Below are positions 8,501 to 16,768 of a DNA stretch of 64,000 bases, one piece after another. The first letter of the stretch is position 1; each line of letters opens with the position of its first letter. Origin of the DNA: Rhizobium sp. Pop5 (GTDB taxonomy: Bacteria > Pseudomonadota > Alphaproteobacteria > Rhizobiales > Rhizobiaceae); NCBI RefSeq assembly GCF_024721175.1, contig NZ_CP099399.1:310001-374000 (forward strand), written 5' to 3'. The translations under genes and the position numbers were made by a program. Under the pieces are notes generated by a model that did not search any database, had not been told where the DNA came from, and saw only the letters and a list, made by a program, of their open reading frames with translations.

Positions 8501-10661
8501 TCTGTCCCTCACGCTTTTTCCCCAAGGTGAAATAGAATGTCGTACCGGTACCGACCTCCGATTCCAGCCAGATATCGCCGTTGTGCCGTGCGATGATCTT
8601 GCGGACGAAGGTGAGGCCTGCTCCGGTTCCGTCGTCGGAATCCTGCGATTTTTCAAGCCGTTTGAAAATGCGGAAAATATCCTCGTGGAATTCCTCTGGA
8701 ATGCCCTTGCCGTTATCCTTAACGAAAAACACGTTGCGGGCAACCGTGCCGTCCTTGCCGACGAACCGGTCGAGATAGCCGATTGAGACGAGCGGGGCCG
8801 GCTTGTCGTTGTATTTGATCGCATTGGTGATGAGATTGCGGAACACTTCGGTCAGCCGCGGCGCGTCGCAGATCACCTCCGGCAACCGGCCATCGATGAT
8901 CACCTTGGCATGCCGGTCTTCCAGCAGAAGCTCCATCGTCGCGGCGACATCTTTGACGATCATGCCGATATCGGTGCGCTTGACTGCCAGCTGCTGCCGG
9001 CCGAGGCGGGAAAAATAGAGGAGGTCGTTGACGAGCTTCTCCATGCGCTGGCTGAGGCGCACGAGCCGGTTCAGCCGTCGCACCCCGTCTGTATCGAGCT
9101 TGTCTTCGTAGTCTTCCAGGAGGAAACGGGAGTGATTGTGCAGACCGCGCAACGGTTCCTTGAGATCATGCGAGGCGATATAGGCGAATTCGTCGAGATC
9201 GTGGTTGCTGCGCTCGAGATCGGCCGTATAGGCCTCGAGCTGGGCAAGCGTCGTCTTCATCCGTTCTTCCTGCCGAACGCGCTCGCTGATATCGCGCACG
9301 ATGCCGACGAAGGTCTTCGTATGGCCGGTGACGATGGCGCTGATCGAGACGTCGATCGGAAAGACGATCCCGTTCTTGCGCCGTCCGGAGACCGTGCGCG
9401 TCGTGCCGATGATTCGCTCCTCGCCGGTCTGCCGGTAATGGGCGAGATAGCCATCATGCTCGGAATGGTAGGGTTCGGGCATCAGCATCTTGATGTTCCG
9501 GCCGACCGTCTCCTGCGGCGAATAACCGAACATGCTTTCGGCTGCTGGATTGAAGCTTGCGATTGTTCCACCCTCGTCGATGACGATGACGGCATCGGGC
9601 GTGCTGCGCAGCAGCGCGCCGAAGCGGACACGCTCGTTTTCCAGATGATGGGTATTGCGCATGAAATAAAAGATGAGAATGGCGATCAGCCAAAGCGTGG
9701 CGGCCGTGATGGCGCGGTTGGCGATCTCCTGCCAGAACACCGCTTCATCGTGCTTGACGGCGAAGAAGCCGAGCGTCAGCAGCACGGTGCAGGCAAAGGC
9801 GAAGAAAAGCGGCGCGTCCCTGTTGCCGAACCAGAGCGCCGTCAGCACCAGCGGCACGTAGAGAATGCCGTTGGCAACGCCGAGCGGCGTATAGAGATCG
9901 ACGAGAAGACCGGTGAAGCACACCGCAGCCGGAATCCACAGCGGGATCTGCGCCCGGTTGGCCGGCTGCATCAGCCATGACCTTGCCAGAAGTCCCGAGC
10001 CGAAAACAACCATGCCGACCGCCGTATGCAGCGCCATCGCGGCATAGACGCCCCAGCGATAACCTTGTTCGGCATCGGTGACATAGCCGGCCAGCGCGAT
10101 CATGCCGAGGGTAATGACGATATAGCTCGTCAGCTCCTGCACCACCTGGCTTTTCGAGCGTTCCGTCCGGAGCGAGAGCAGCAGCGAAAGATTGCCGATC
10201 AGGAAGATCAGCGCCGTATTCGGCCCCATGCCGCCGCCGATCTGCGCTATGAAGTCAGGCGGGATCACGAATTGCGACACCAGGACGTCGACATTGTGGA
10301 AGGTCCGCCCGAGGGTAGCGAGTTCCACCAGCCGTGCCGCTGCGATCGCCGCAGCCAATCCGGCCGTGATCGCCGCCATCACCCGAAAACGGCGGGCGGT
10401 GAGCGTCGAGGTGGCGAGCCCCACGCCGGAAAGCACAAAACAGAGCGCGGTGTTGAAGGCCATCGAGGGAAAGTCGGGAACGACAGAAATGATCAGCTTG
10501 ATCTGCAGCAGCCAGCCGGCGAGAACGGTTATGCCGAGAAGAACCATCAGGCAGCCGACGGCAATCGCGAAGGCCCGGTAGCGCCACCGCGTCGGCTGGT
10601 CCTGCAGGTTCAAATCGCTCCTATCCTGCACCCGCGTATCCTCCTCGGTTCGCGCGGTCAT
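8487..10661 (-). CDS. Membrane-bound PAS sensor histidine kinase
   Basis: A 724-residue kinase. Residues about 25-340 contain eight or so hydrophobic helices forming an integral membrane sensory module. A PAS domain (about 350-470) carries SFNPAAESMFGYSP and GRRKNGIVFPIDVS. A coiled segment leads to HisKA (FAYIASHDLKEPLRGL, His near residue 505) and a HATPase domain with N-box RNLITNAIKYN, FVKDNGKGIP and GAGLTFVRKII. It is the first gene of a three-gene leftward operon with the Rcp1-like receiver and the hybrid kinase. The signal is unknown; the architecture resembles bacteriophytochrome-type kinases with the photosensory part replaced by a membrane module. Confidence 0.92.
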   Translation of the reverse strand: MTARTEEDTRVQDRSDLNLQDQPTRWRYRAFAIAVGCLMVLLGITVLAGWLLQIKLIISVVPDFPSMAFNTALCFVLSGVGLATSTLTARRFRVMAAITAGLAAAIAAARLVELATLGRTFHNVDVLVSQFVIPPDFIAQIGGGMGPNTALIFLIGNLSLLLSLRTERSKSQVVQELTSYIVITLGMIALAGYVTDAEQGYRWGVYAAMALHTAVGMVVFGSGLLARSWLMQPANRAQIPLWIPAAVCFTGLLVDLYTPLGVANGILYVPLVLTALWFGNRDAPLFFAFACTVLLTLGFFAVKHDEAVFWQEIANRAITAATLWLIAILIFYFMRNTHHLENERVRFGALLRSTPDAVIVIDEGGTIASFNPAAESMFGYSPQETVGRNIKMLMPEPYHSEHDGYLAHYRQTGEERIIGTTRTVSGRRKNGIVFPIDVSISAIVTGHTKTFVGIVRDISERVRQEERMKTTLAQLEAYTADLERSNHDLDEFAYIASHDLKEPLRGLHNHSRFLLEDYEDKLDTDGVRRLNRLVRLSQRMEKLVNDLLYFSRLGRQQLAVKRTDIGMIVKDVAATMELLLEDRHAKVIIDGRLPEVICDAPRLTEVFRNLITNAIKYNDKPAPLVSIGYLDRFVGKDGTVARNVFFVKDNGKGIPEEFHEDIFRIFKRLEKSQDSDDGTGAGLTFVRKIIARHNGDIWLESEVGTGTTFYFTLGKKREGQNAAA

Positions 10662-10823
10662 TTTTTCCGAAATCGCGGAAACCTCAATAGGTAAGCGAAG
10701 ACTGTGCCGTGCTTTTTGCGAAATGATTCACGCTGCGGTATATCGAATTTTAGCAAAACGCGGTTATCCTGATGCGGAAGGACAGCGAGGATCATCCGAA
10801 CAATATCTGAGTTGCGGTGCTGG

Positions 10824-11195
10824 ATGCCTACTTTATTTTGCGTCGATGACAGCAGGGATGACCTCTTCTATCTCGACTATATCAGCAGGAAGCAGCAGAT
10901 AGACGTCGATCTATTCTGTTTTTCGACCGCCGAGGCGGCATTCGTGGCGCTGGAGCAGCGCGTGGCGGAAGACAAGGCCCTGCCCGAGCTGCTGATCGCC
11001 GATCTCTATATGCCGCTGGACAGCGGTATTGGGCTGGTGAACCGGCTGCGCCGGGACGATCGCTTCAAGGCGATGCGGCTAGGCATCTGCAGCGGATCGG
11101 ATGCCGACGAGGACCGCGCACGTGCGCTTGAGGCCGGTGCCGATTTCTATCTGGAAAAGCCGCTTGACCTAGCCGCCATTATTCTCAATCTCTAA
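10824..11195 (+). CDS. Single-domain response regulator
   Basis: A 123-residue receiver domain with no output domain. It starts MPTLFCVDDSRDD, with the acidic pair at 8-9, phospho-acceptor Asp60 in LLIADLYMPLDSG, a Ser in GICSGSDAD and the conserved Lys in YLEKPLDL. The ATG at 10824 is preferred to a TTG 12 bases upstream. It is divergent from the membrane kinase gene, from which it is separated by about 160 bp, so it may be another target of the kinases in this island. Confidence 0.85.
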   Translation: MPTLFCVDDSRDDLFYLDYISRKQQIDVDLFCFSTAEAAFVALEQRVAEDKALPELLIADLYMPLDSGIGLVNRLRRDDRFKAMRLGICSGSDADEDRARALEAGADFYLEKPLDLAAIILNL

Positions 11196-11676
11196 GTGTA
11201 TGAACCGGCGGAAGCTCCGAGACCTGTTCTCCACGGTTCGTCCGAGCCATACGAGAAACCGCAATTGACAAGGCCGAGCACGCATCACAAGATGCAACCG
11301 AAGCGAAGACAAGGGAACGCAAAAATAAGCGCTGAGAGAACCGATCTACCCGCGTTCGCCGCCACGAACATCAGCCAACCCCTTAGCTGAATGGGCCTAT
11401 CGGCTCTCTCGCGCTTACGTCTGGCACTGCCTTCTCGCATTCATGGATGTTGAATGCAGGAAGAAATACGATACCCAGGTAAGAACTACTGCCCTCAGTA
11501 AAATCTGCCCGTGCATCACCTGTAGTTGAGATAATTGATGATTTCCGCCTTACATATCGAAAGTCCCCGTTTTCGATATTTGTCATCAACCGTCTCGCAA
11601 TTTTTGTAGCTCTTCGCGTTTAAGACGTATATCCCAAGATTTCGGGATCGGAGGAATCGGCGGGAGGAGAGGAAGA
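11196..11676. other. Intergenic gap of about 480 bp
   Basis: No convincing gene on either strand. Base composition is lower in GC than the flanking genes. The only clear structure is an inverted repeat at 11554-11579, listed separately. The region holds the promoter of the downstream LuxR-type gene, which has a purine-rich ribosome binding site (GGAGGAGAGGAAG-like) just before its ATG. Confidence 0.6.
11554..11579. repeat. Inverted repeat upstream of the LuxR-type gene
   Basis: Two 9-base arms, ATATCGAAA at 11554-11562 and TTTCGATAT at 11571-11579, separated by 8 bases and about 100 bases upstream of the LuxR-type gene. The symmetry suits a dimeric regulator such as the LuxR protein itself. 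It lacks a following T-run on either strand, so it is unlikely to be a terminator. Its function is inferred only. Confidence 0.45.
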
Positions 11677-11682
11677 GTGGGA

Positions 11683-12387
11683 ATGAACAATGCCCCGGCA
11701 ATTCCCTTTCATGCCGGACCGGAGCTCAGCCGGGCGATCAACCGGACCGATTTTTTTCGTCTGCTGAAGGCGGCGGCGCAGCACTATAACTTCGCTAATT
11801 TCGCGCTTGCCCGCATTTCCGAGGCTTCGACGCCCTTTGGTGAACGCGATATCGTCATCACCAATGTCGCCGAGCGGCGCGTCGGTCTTTTCATCACGAC
11901 ATTGAAGGAAGCGCTCGGGACCGCGCGGGCGAAATCCGCCCAGTTTCTGGCGACGCCGGTCCATGGCCGGAGCGCGCAGCCGGAAGGCTATACGTCTGAT
12001 TTCGCCTTTAACGAGTTCCGCAGTGGCGTCTTTCTCTTCATCCCGTTGTTTACGCCGGAAGGGCGGCGATACTGCCTCGTGCTCAGCGGCGAGCGTCAGG
12101 AGCCCGACCAGAGCGAGATCGCCGACATCCTGCTTGACGCCATGCGCATCTTCGACAAGCTTTACGAAGAAATCCTGACGCAGGAAATGTCCGGGCGGCT
12201 GACGCAGCGCGAAGCGGAAATCGTCAAATGGACGAGCGAAGGCAAGACCTCGGCGGAAATCGCCATCATCCTCGGCCTGTCCGAACATACGGTCAATTCG
12301 CATATCACTGCGGCGGCGCGCAAACTTGATGCCGTAAACCGCGTTCATATGGTGGCGATCGCCTTGAGAAACGGTTTGGTCTCGTGA
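11683..12387 (+). CDS. LuxR-type transcriptional regulator, VisR-like
   Basis: A 234-residue protein: an N-terminal sensory region of about 165 residues of the kind found in VisN/VisR, and a C-terminal LuxR-type helix-turn-helix (LTQREAEIVKWTSEGKTS, then LGLSEHTVNSHI). The tail KLDAVNRVHMVAIALRNGL closely resembles that of VisR further along this window. The ATG at 11683 follows a strong purine-rich ribosome binding site. The next gene, a receiver, starts 30 bp downstream, so they are probably co-transcribed. The autoinducer-binding tryptophan and aspartate pattern of classic quorum sensors is not evident. Probably a regulator of motility or surface behaviour by resemblance only. Confidence 0.85.
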   Translation: MNNAPAIPFHAGPELSRAINRTDFFRLLKAAAQHYNFANFALARISEASTPFGERDIVITNVAERRVGLFITTLKEALGTARAKSAQFLATPVHGRSAQPEGYTSDFAFNEFRSGVFLFIPLFTPEGRRYCLVLSGERQEPDQSEIADILLDAMRIFDKLYEEILTQEMSGRLTQREAEIVKWTSEGKTSAEIAIILGLSEHTVNSHITAAARKLDAVNRVHMVAIALRNGLVS

Positions 12388-12417
12388 AGCTGGTTTCGGG
12401 ATTAGGGAATTAAGACG

Positions 12418-12855
12418 ATGATCGCCGAAGCAACTCGAAGGGGCCAGGTAAAAGTTCTCTTTGTAGACGACGAATTCATAGAATTCCGTGCGCTGAAGAA
12501 GAAGATCGCCGATCTCTCGGAGCCCGTGGTCGAGCTCGAATATTCGCAATCGATCGGCGATGCGCTGGAAAAGGTCCGGGAGGCGCGCTTCGATCTCATC
12601 CTGCTCGACAATCGGCTCCTGCCCAATGCCGATTTCCGCGACACGGTGCCGGAGCTGCGCGGCATCGGCTACACCGGCCCGATCGGCGTCGTCTCGACCG
12701 ATATTTCGGGCGGCTATTTCCAGGAGTTCCCGGACTACGGCGTCGATTTCCGCATTGGCAAGGACGAGATCGACGTCCAGACGCTGCAGCATATCATCCG
12801 CGAATATGTGACCTACGCCGTTCCGGACTTCTGGAAGGACGACTACAGCATCTGA
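12418..12855 (+). CDS. Stand-alone receiver protein, atypical
   Basis: A 145-residue receiver. The acidic pair is at 17-18 (VLFVDDEF), the probable phospho-acceptor is Asp64 in LILLDNRLLPN, Ser/Thr lies in GVVSTDISGG and Lys in FRIGKDEI. The segment after the Asp (DNRLLPNADFRDTVPELRG) departs from the usual MPxxDG loop, so its partner specificity may differ. No output domain. It follows the LuxR-type gene with a 30 bp gap and faces the small kinase gene convergently. Confidence 0.8.
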   Translation: MIAEATRRGQVKVLFVDDEFIEFRALKKKIADLSEPVVELEYSQSIGDALEKVREARFDLILLDNRLLPNADFRDTVPELRGIGYTGPIGVVSTDISGGYFQEFPDYGVDFRIGKDEIDVQTLQHIIREYVTYAVPDFWKDDYSI

Positions 12856-12895
12856 GCAATTCCAGCAAAAGCGTAGGCTTTCGATGCTGTGCCTG

Positions 12896-13612
12896 TCAGG
12901 CGATGGGAAGGCGAATGGTGAAGCGGCTGCCGCTTTCATCCGAATGCTCGAGCCTGACATCGCCGCCAAGTGCTGCCAGAAACTCCCGCGCGGTCGTTAG
13001 TCCGAGACCGGCGCCAGGGACGGCTCCCGCCTTCGGCAATTTCCAGAAAGCCTCGAATATGCGCTCCTGATGGGCCGGATCGATGCCTGTCCCGTTGTCT
13101 GAAATTCGGATGAACCAGTCCGCCCCCTCCCGTTCGGCCGTGATAGTCACCTGCGGCGGAGATTCGCTGCTATAGGTAAGAGCGTTGGACATGAGATGCC
13201 GCAGCGCCAAGCCGAGCAGGGCAGGGTCGGTACGGATTGAGGGCAGGCCTTCGCTCGCGAGCGTGGCGTCATGCACTGCGATTTCATCGGTCAGCTCGCC
13301 CCAGATCGTCTCTGTCAGCGCCCGCAGATCGAACTCTTCAGGCGTTACCTGAGGAGCTCCTCCCGCAAGGCTCATCAATGACTTGGTAAGGCGCTGGGCC
13401 GTCTGCGCCTTTTCCATGATCATCCGGAGGCTTTGAAGTTGTTCGCTGTCGAGCGTCTCTTCGAGATCGTCCAGAAGCAGCTCGGCATACATGGCGATAT
13501 GGCGCAGCGGCGATTGCAGGTCGTGTGAGGCTGTCGCGAGAAAACGCTTGATTCGCTCCTCACTCTCGCCGGTCGCATTGCTGTCCAACGGTCTCGTCGG
13601 GTTGGGTGACAT
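12896..13612 (-). CDS. Small soluble sensor histidine kinase
   Basis: A 238-residue kinase core only: HisKA helix with FLATASHDLQSPLRHI (His near residue 38) and HATPase with N-box RHLMSNALTYSS, ISDNGTGIDP and GAGLGLTTAREFL. No sensory domain and no membrane segment, so it must take its signal from a partner protein. The start MSPNPTRP at 13612 is preferred to an upstream in-frame codon that would overlap the secDF terminator. It is convergent with the receiver gene, and downstream in the same direction as secDF but separated from it by a terminator. Confidence 0.87.
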   Translation of the reverse strand: MSPNPTRPLDSNATGESEERIKRFLATASHDLQSPLRHIAMYAELLLDDLEETLDSEQLQSLRMIMEKAQTAQRLTKSLMSLAGGAPQVTPEEFDLRALTETIWGELTDEIAVHDATLASEGLPSIRTDPALLGLALRHLMSNALTYSSESPPQVTITAEREGADWFIRISDNGTGIDPAHQERIFEAFWKLPKAGAVPGAGLGLTTAREFLAALGGDVRLEHSDESGSRFTIRLPIA

Positions 13613-13643
13613 CTGACAATTTCCCCGATCTTGGTAGCTAACA

Positions 13644-13681
13644 ATAGAAAAAGGGCGCAGGTTCTGCAACCGGCGCCCTTC
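13644..13681 (-). terminator. Terminator of secDF
   Basis: On the minus strand an AAGGGCGC arm (13680-13673) and a GCGCCCTT arm (13658-13651) enclose a loop that itself can form a GGTT/AACC stem, followed by a run of five to six T. It lies 25 bp past the secDF stop. A classic intrinsic terminator. Confidence 0.75.
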
Positions 13682-13705
13682 CAAATGATGCGTTAACAAC
13701 CACGC

Positions 13706-16249
13706 CTAGCTGGCGGACTTGCGCGGGCGACCCTGTTCCGGCGGAATGATTTCGACATCGCTTGCCGGAGCCGCCTTGGCATGGCGGCGGCGCCAGTCGC
13801 CAAGGAAGAGCAGGATCGGGGCTGCGATGAAGATCGACGAGGCGCCGGCAACCAGAATGCCGAAGACCATCGGGATCGCGAAGCTCGACACCGCGCTGCC
13901 GCCCCAAATCGCCATCGGCACAAGGGCAAGGAAGGCCGTCGCGTTGGTATAGAGGCTTCGCGCCAGGGTTTCGTTGATCGATTTGTCGATGATCTCGCGC
14001 AGCGGCATCGATTTGTAGAGCCGCATGTTTTCGCGCATGCGGTCGTAGACGACGACCTTGTCGTTCACGGAGTAACCGACGAGGGTCAGGATGGCGGCGA
14101 TGGCCGTCAGATTGAAGTCGAGGCCGGTAATCGCGAAGAAGCCGATCGCCTTGGTGACGTCGAGGACAAGGGTCACGATAGCACCGACGGCGAACGGCCA
14201 CTCGAACCGGGCCCAGATGTAGATGAGCATCGCGAAGCTTGCGATCACGACCGACAGGATGCCGGCCGAGGCAAGCTCACCGCTGACCTTCGGGCCGATG
14301 ACATCGGTGCCTTCCACGGTTGCAGTCGGATCGATCTTGGCGACTTCGGCCTTCAGCTTGGTCACCGCCGCCGTCTGCGCCTCTTCGCCGCCTTCCTGTC
14401 GCTGGGCGCGAACGAGAATGCTGTTGTTGTCGCCAAAGGACTGAAGCGTGATTTCTCCGAGGCCAAGACTATCAAGGCCCTCGCGGAACTTCGCAAGATC
14501 GGCCGCGCCCTGTGTCTTGACGGACATCTGGATGCCGCCGCGAAAGTCGACGCCGTAGTTGAGGCCGGGATGGATGAAGAGCACGACGGAGGCGATCGAA
14601 AGCAGCGCCGAAACGGTGACGCCGAAGAAGCGCGCCTTCATGAACTGGATGTGCTTGTCATAGGGGCTGAACGGGATCAGCGGCCGGATGTTCAGCACTT
14701 TGAACTTGCGGCGGCGGGTAATCTCGATCATCGCGACGCGCACGAAGGCGACCGAGGTGAACATCGAGATGATGAGGCCGAGCGCCATGGTGACGGCAAA
14801 GCCGCGAACCGGTCCGGAGCCGAAATAGAACAGGATGGCCGCAGCGATGAGCGCCGTCATGTTGCCGTCGATGATGGTCGAATAGGCACGATTGAAGCCG
14901 GTGTCGATGGCGGCGAAGGCGCTTTTGCCCTTGCGCGTTTCTTCACGGATGCGCTCGTTGATGAGAACGTTCGCGTCGACCGCAAGGCCGATGCCGAGAA
15001 CGACGCCGGCAATACCCGGCAGGGTCAGCGTTGCACCGACCAGCGTCAGCGCCGAGAAGGTCAGGAAGGTGTGGATCAAGAGCGCCACGTTCGCCAGGAT
15101 GCCCCAGGTGCCGTAGAGCACGAAGATGAAGGCGGCGACGAGGATAAAGCCGACGATGCCGGAATAGATGCCCATCTTGATGGCATCGGCGCCGAGGTCG
15201 GCGCCGACGGTGCGTTCTTCGATCACTGTCAGCTTGGCGGGCAGGGCGCCGGCGCGCAGCATGGCGGCAAGCGTCGTTGCGCTGTCGGCCGAGAAGCTGC
15301 CGGAGATCTGGCCCGAGCCGCCGGTGATCGGTTCGCGGATGACGGGCGCGCTCAGCACCTTGTCGTCGAGGACAATGGCGAAGGGATTGCCGACATTCTG
15401 GCGGGTGATCTCGGCAAAGCGCGTGGCGCCGGCGCTGTCGAAGCGGAAGCTGACGACTGGCTCATGCGTGTTCGGATCGAAGCTGACGCGGGCATCCGAC
15501 AGGCGGTCGCCTGAAATCTCGACGCGATCGAGGACCGGATAGGTTCTGCCTTCGGCGTCGTTCAGCATGGTGACGCCGGGGCCGGGCTGGTTGTTCGGCG
15601 AAAGCATATGGAACGACATCTTCGCCGTGGAGCCGAGAAGCTCGCGCAGGCGTGACGGATCCTGCGCGCCAGGAAGCTGCACGAGCACGCGATTGCCGCC
15701 GATGCGCTGGATGGTCGGCTCGGAGACGCCGACTTGGTCGACGCGCTGGCGAATGACTTCAAGGCTCTGCTGGACGGCATTGTCGACGTTGGCGGAGATG
15801 CCGGCCGGCGAGAAGCCGACGCTGATGGTGGCTCCGTTCGCCGTGACGTCGAGATCCGTCTGGCCGGCGCTGATGCCGGTGCTGATCGGGTTCGCAAGCG
15901 TCTTGAGGTCGGTGACCGCTGCATCGCTCTGCGAGGCGTCGGCAAGCGTCACGACGATCTGGTTCTGGCTGCGCACGACGGCCTTCGGCTGGATGCCTTT
16001 TTCGCGCAGCACACGGCGCGCGTCCTGAAGCAGCGACTGCAGCCGCTCCTTGGTGAGATCGGCTTCATCGACTTCCAGAACGAGGTGCGAGCCGCCGCGC
16101 AGGTCGAGGCCGAGCGAGACCTGGTCGTGCGGCAGCCATGCCGGCATGCGCTGGAGGACGGACTGCGGCAGAACGTTCGGCAAGGCGATGAATAGGCCGA
16201 GTACGATGATCACCGTATAGGTGAGCACCAGCCATGGTGAAGTACGCAT
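13706..16249 (-). CDS. secDF: Fused protein translocase subunit SecD/SecF
   Basis: An 847-residue fusion. The SecD half (about 1-520) opens with one membrane helix (PWLVLTYTVIIVLGLF), has the conserved DLRGGSHLVLEV motif, a periplasmic domain and five further helices. The SecF half follows, with the parallel motif NYGVDFRGG, then LTLVGYSVNDKVVVYDR. SecDF uses the proton gradient to pull secreted proteins out of the SecYEG channel. The ATG at 16249 (MRTSPWLVL) is chosen because the leader helix starts there. The fused arrangement is known in several alphaproteobacteria and Bacillus. Many flagellar, periplasmic and rod proteins encoded later would use Sec. Confidence 0.96.
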   Translation of the reverse strand: MRTSPWLVLTYTVIIVLGLFIALPNVLPQSVLQRMPAWLPHDQVSLGLDLRGGSHLVLEVDEADLTKERLQSLLQDARRVLREKGIQPKAVVRSQNQIVVTLADASQSDAAVTDLKTLANPISTGISAGQTDLDVTANGATISVGFSPAGISANVDNAVQQSLEVIRQRVDQVGVSEPTIQRIGGNRVLVQLPGAQDPSRLRELLGSTAKMSFHMLSPNNQPGPGVTMLNDAEGRTYPVLDRVEISGDRLSDARVSFDPNTHEPVVSFRFDSAGATRFAEITRQNVGNPFAIVLDDKVLSAPVIREPITGGSGQISGSFSADSATTLAAMLRAGALPAKLTVIEERTVGADLGADAIKMGIYSGIVGFILVAAFIFVLYGTWGILANVALLIHTFLTFSALTLVGATLTLPGIAGVVLGIGLAVDANVLINERIREETRKGKSAFAAIDTGFNRAYSTIIDGNMTALIAAAILFYFGSGPVRGFAVTMALGLIISMFTSVAFVRVAMIEITRRRKFKVLNIRPLIPFSPYDKHIQFMKARFFGVTVSALLSIASVVLFIHPGLNYGVDFRGGIQMSVKTQGAADLAKFREGLDSLGLGEITLQSFGDNNSILVRAQRQEGGEEAQTAAVTKLKAEVAKIDPTATVEGTDVIGPKVSGELASAGILSVVIASFAMLIYIWARFEWPFAVGAIVTLVLDVTKAIGFFAITGLDFNLTAIAAILTLVGYSVNDKVVVYDRMRENMRLYKSMPLREIIDKSINETLARSLYTNATAFLALVPMAIWGGSAVSSFAIPMVFGILVAGASSIFIAAPILLFLGDWRRRHAKAAPASDVEIIPPEQGRPRKSAS

Positions 16250-16333
16250 GTTGTATTCCTTGATAATCGGGGGCCGGCGCTCGGGCGCTGGCGGCATGTC
16301 GTCAATGGCAGGAAGCGCCGCTCGGCGCAGGCG

Positions 16334-16714
16334 TCAGGCAGCGGCCGGCGGTGCGCGCGGCTGATGCGCCCTGAAAATTGCGGCATGAAGCGGCGCTTCG
16401 AATGCCGGGAGAGGCACGGCCGTGTTCCAGCCGGCGAAATCGAGAGCCGGGACGACCGCGAGGGTAGCCTGTCCGCCCTCGTGGGCGGCTTGTTTCGACG
16501 CAAGCTTGCGCTCGGCAGTAAGCACCCCCCGCACAGCATCGCGCGCGGTCAGTTGCGGCTGCTGCGGATCGCGCCCCGAAGATGAAAGCGTATTGACGGC
16601 CGCGGCTGGCGAAATAACCAGATTGCCGCCGAAGAGCAGGCCGAGATAGGCAAGGATGGCGAAGAGGACAGATGCGGCGATACGGCTCGTCAGATGGCGC
16701 TGGTCCAGCTCCAT
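16334..16714 (-). CDS. Small predicted membrane protein
   Basis: A 126-residue protein starting MELDQRHLTSRIAASV with one strong membrane segment (VLFAILAYLGLLFGGNL) near residues 14-30 and an alanine/proline-rich remainder. The ATG at 16714 has GGAG close upstream; an in-frame TTG lies 39 bases earlier. It lies directly upstream of secDF in the same direction. I recognise no family, and the C-terminal part is of low complexity, so the reading frame could be longer than the functional gene. Confidence 0.5.
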   Translation of the reverse strand: MELDQRHLTSRIAASVLFAILAYLGLLFGGNLVISPAAAVNTLSSSGRDPQQPQLTARDAVRGVLTAERKLASKQAAHEGGQATLAVVPALDFAGWNTAVPLPAFEAPLHAAIFRAHQPRAPPAAA

Positions 16715-16768
16715 CTTCTCCGTCCCGGCGATGTCACTCCCGTATCGGCTCAAAAGCGCGCCAATCTC

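Noticed and set aside
12856..12895. GAGCAATTCCAGCAAAAGCGT after the lone receiver gene
   Set aside because: Recalls part of another common rhizobial intergenic repeat, but it is too short here to call.
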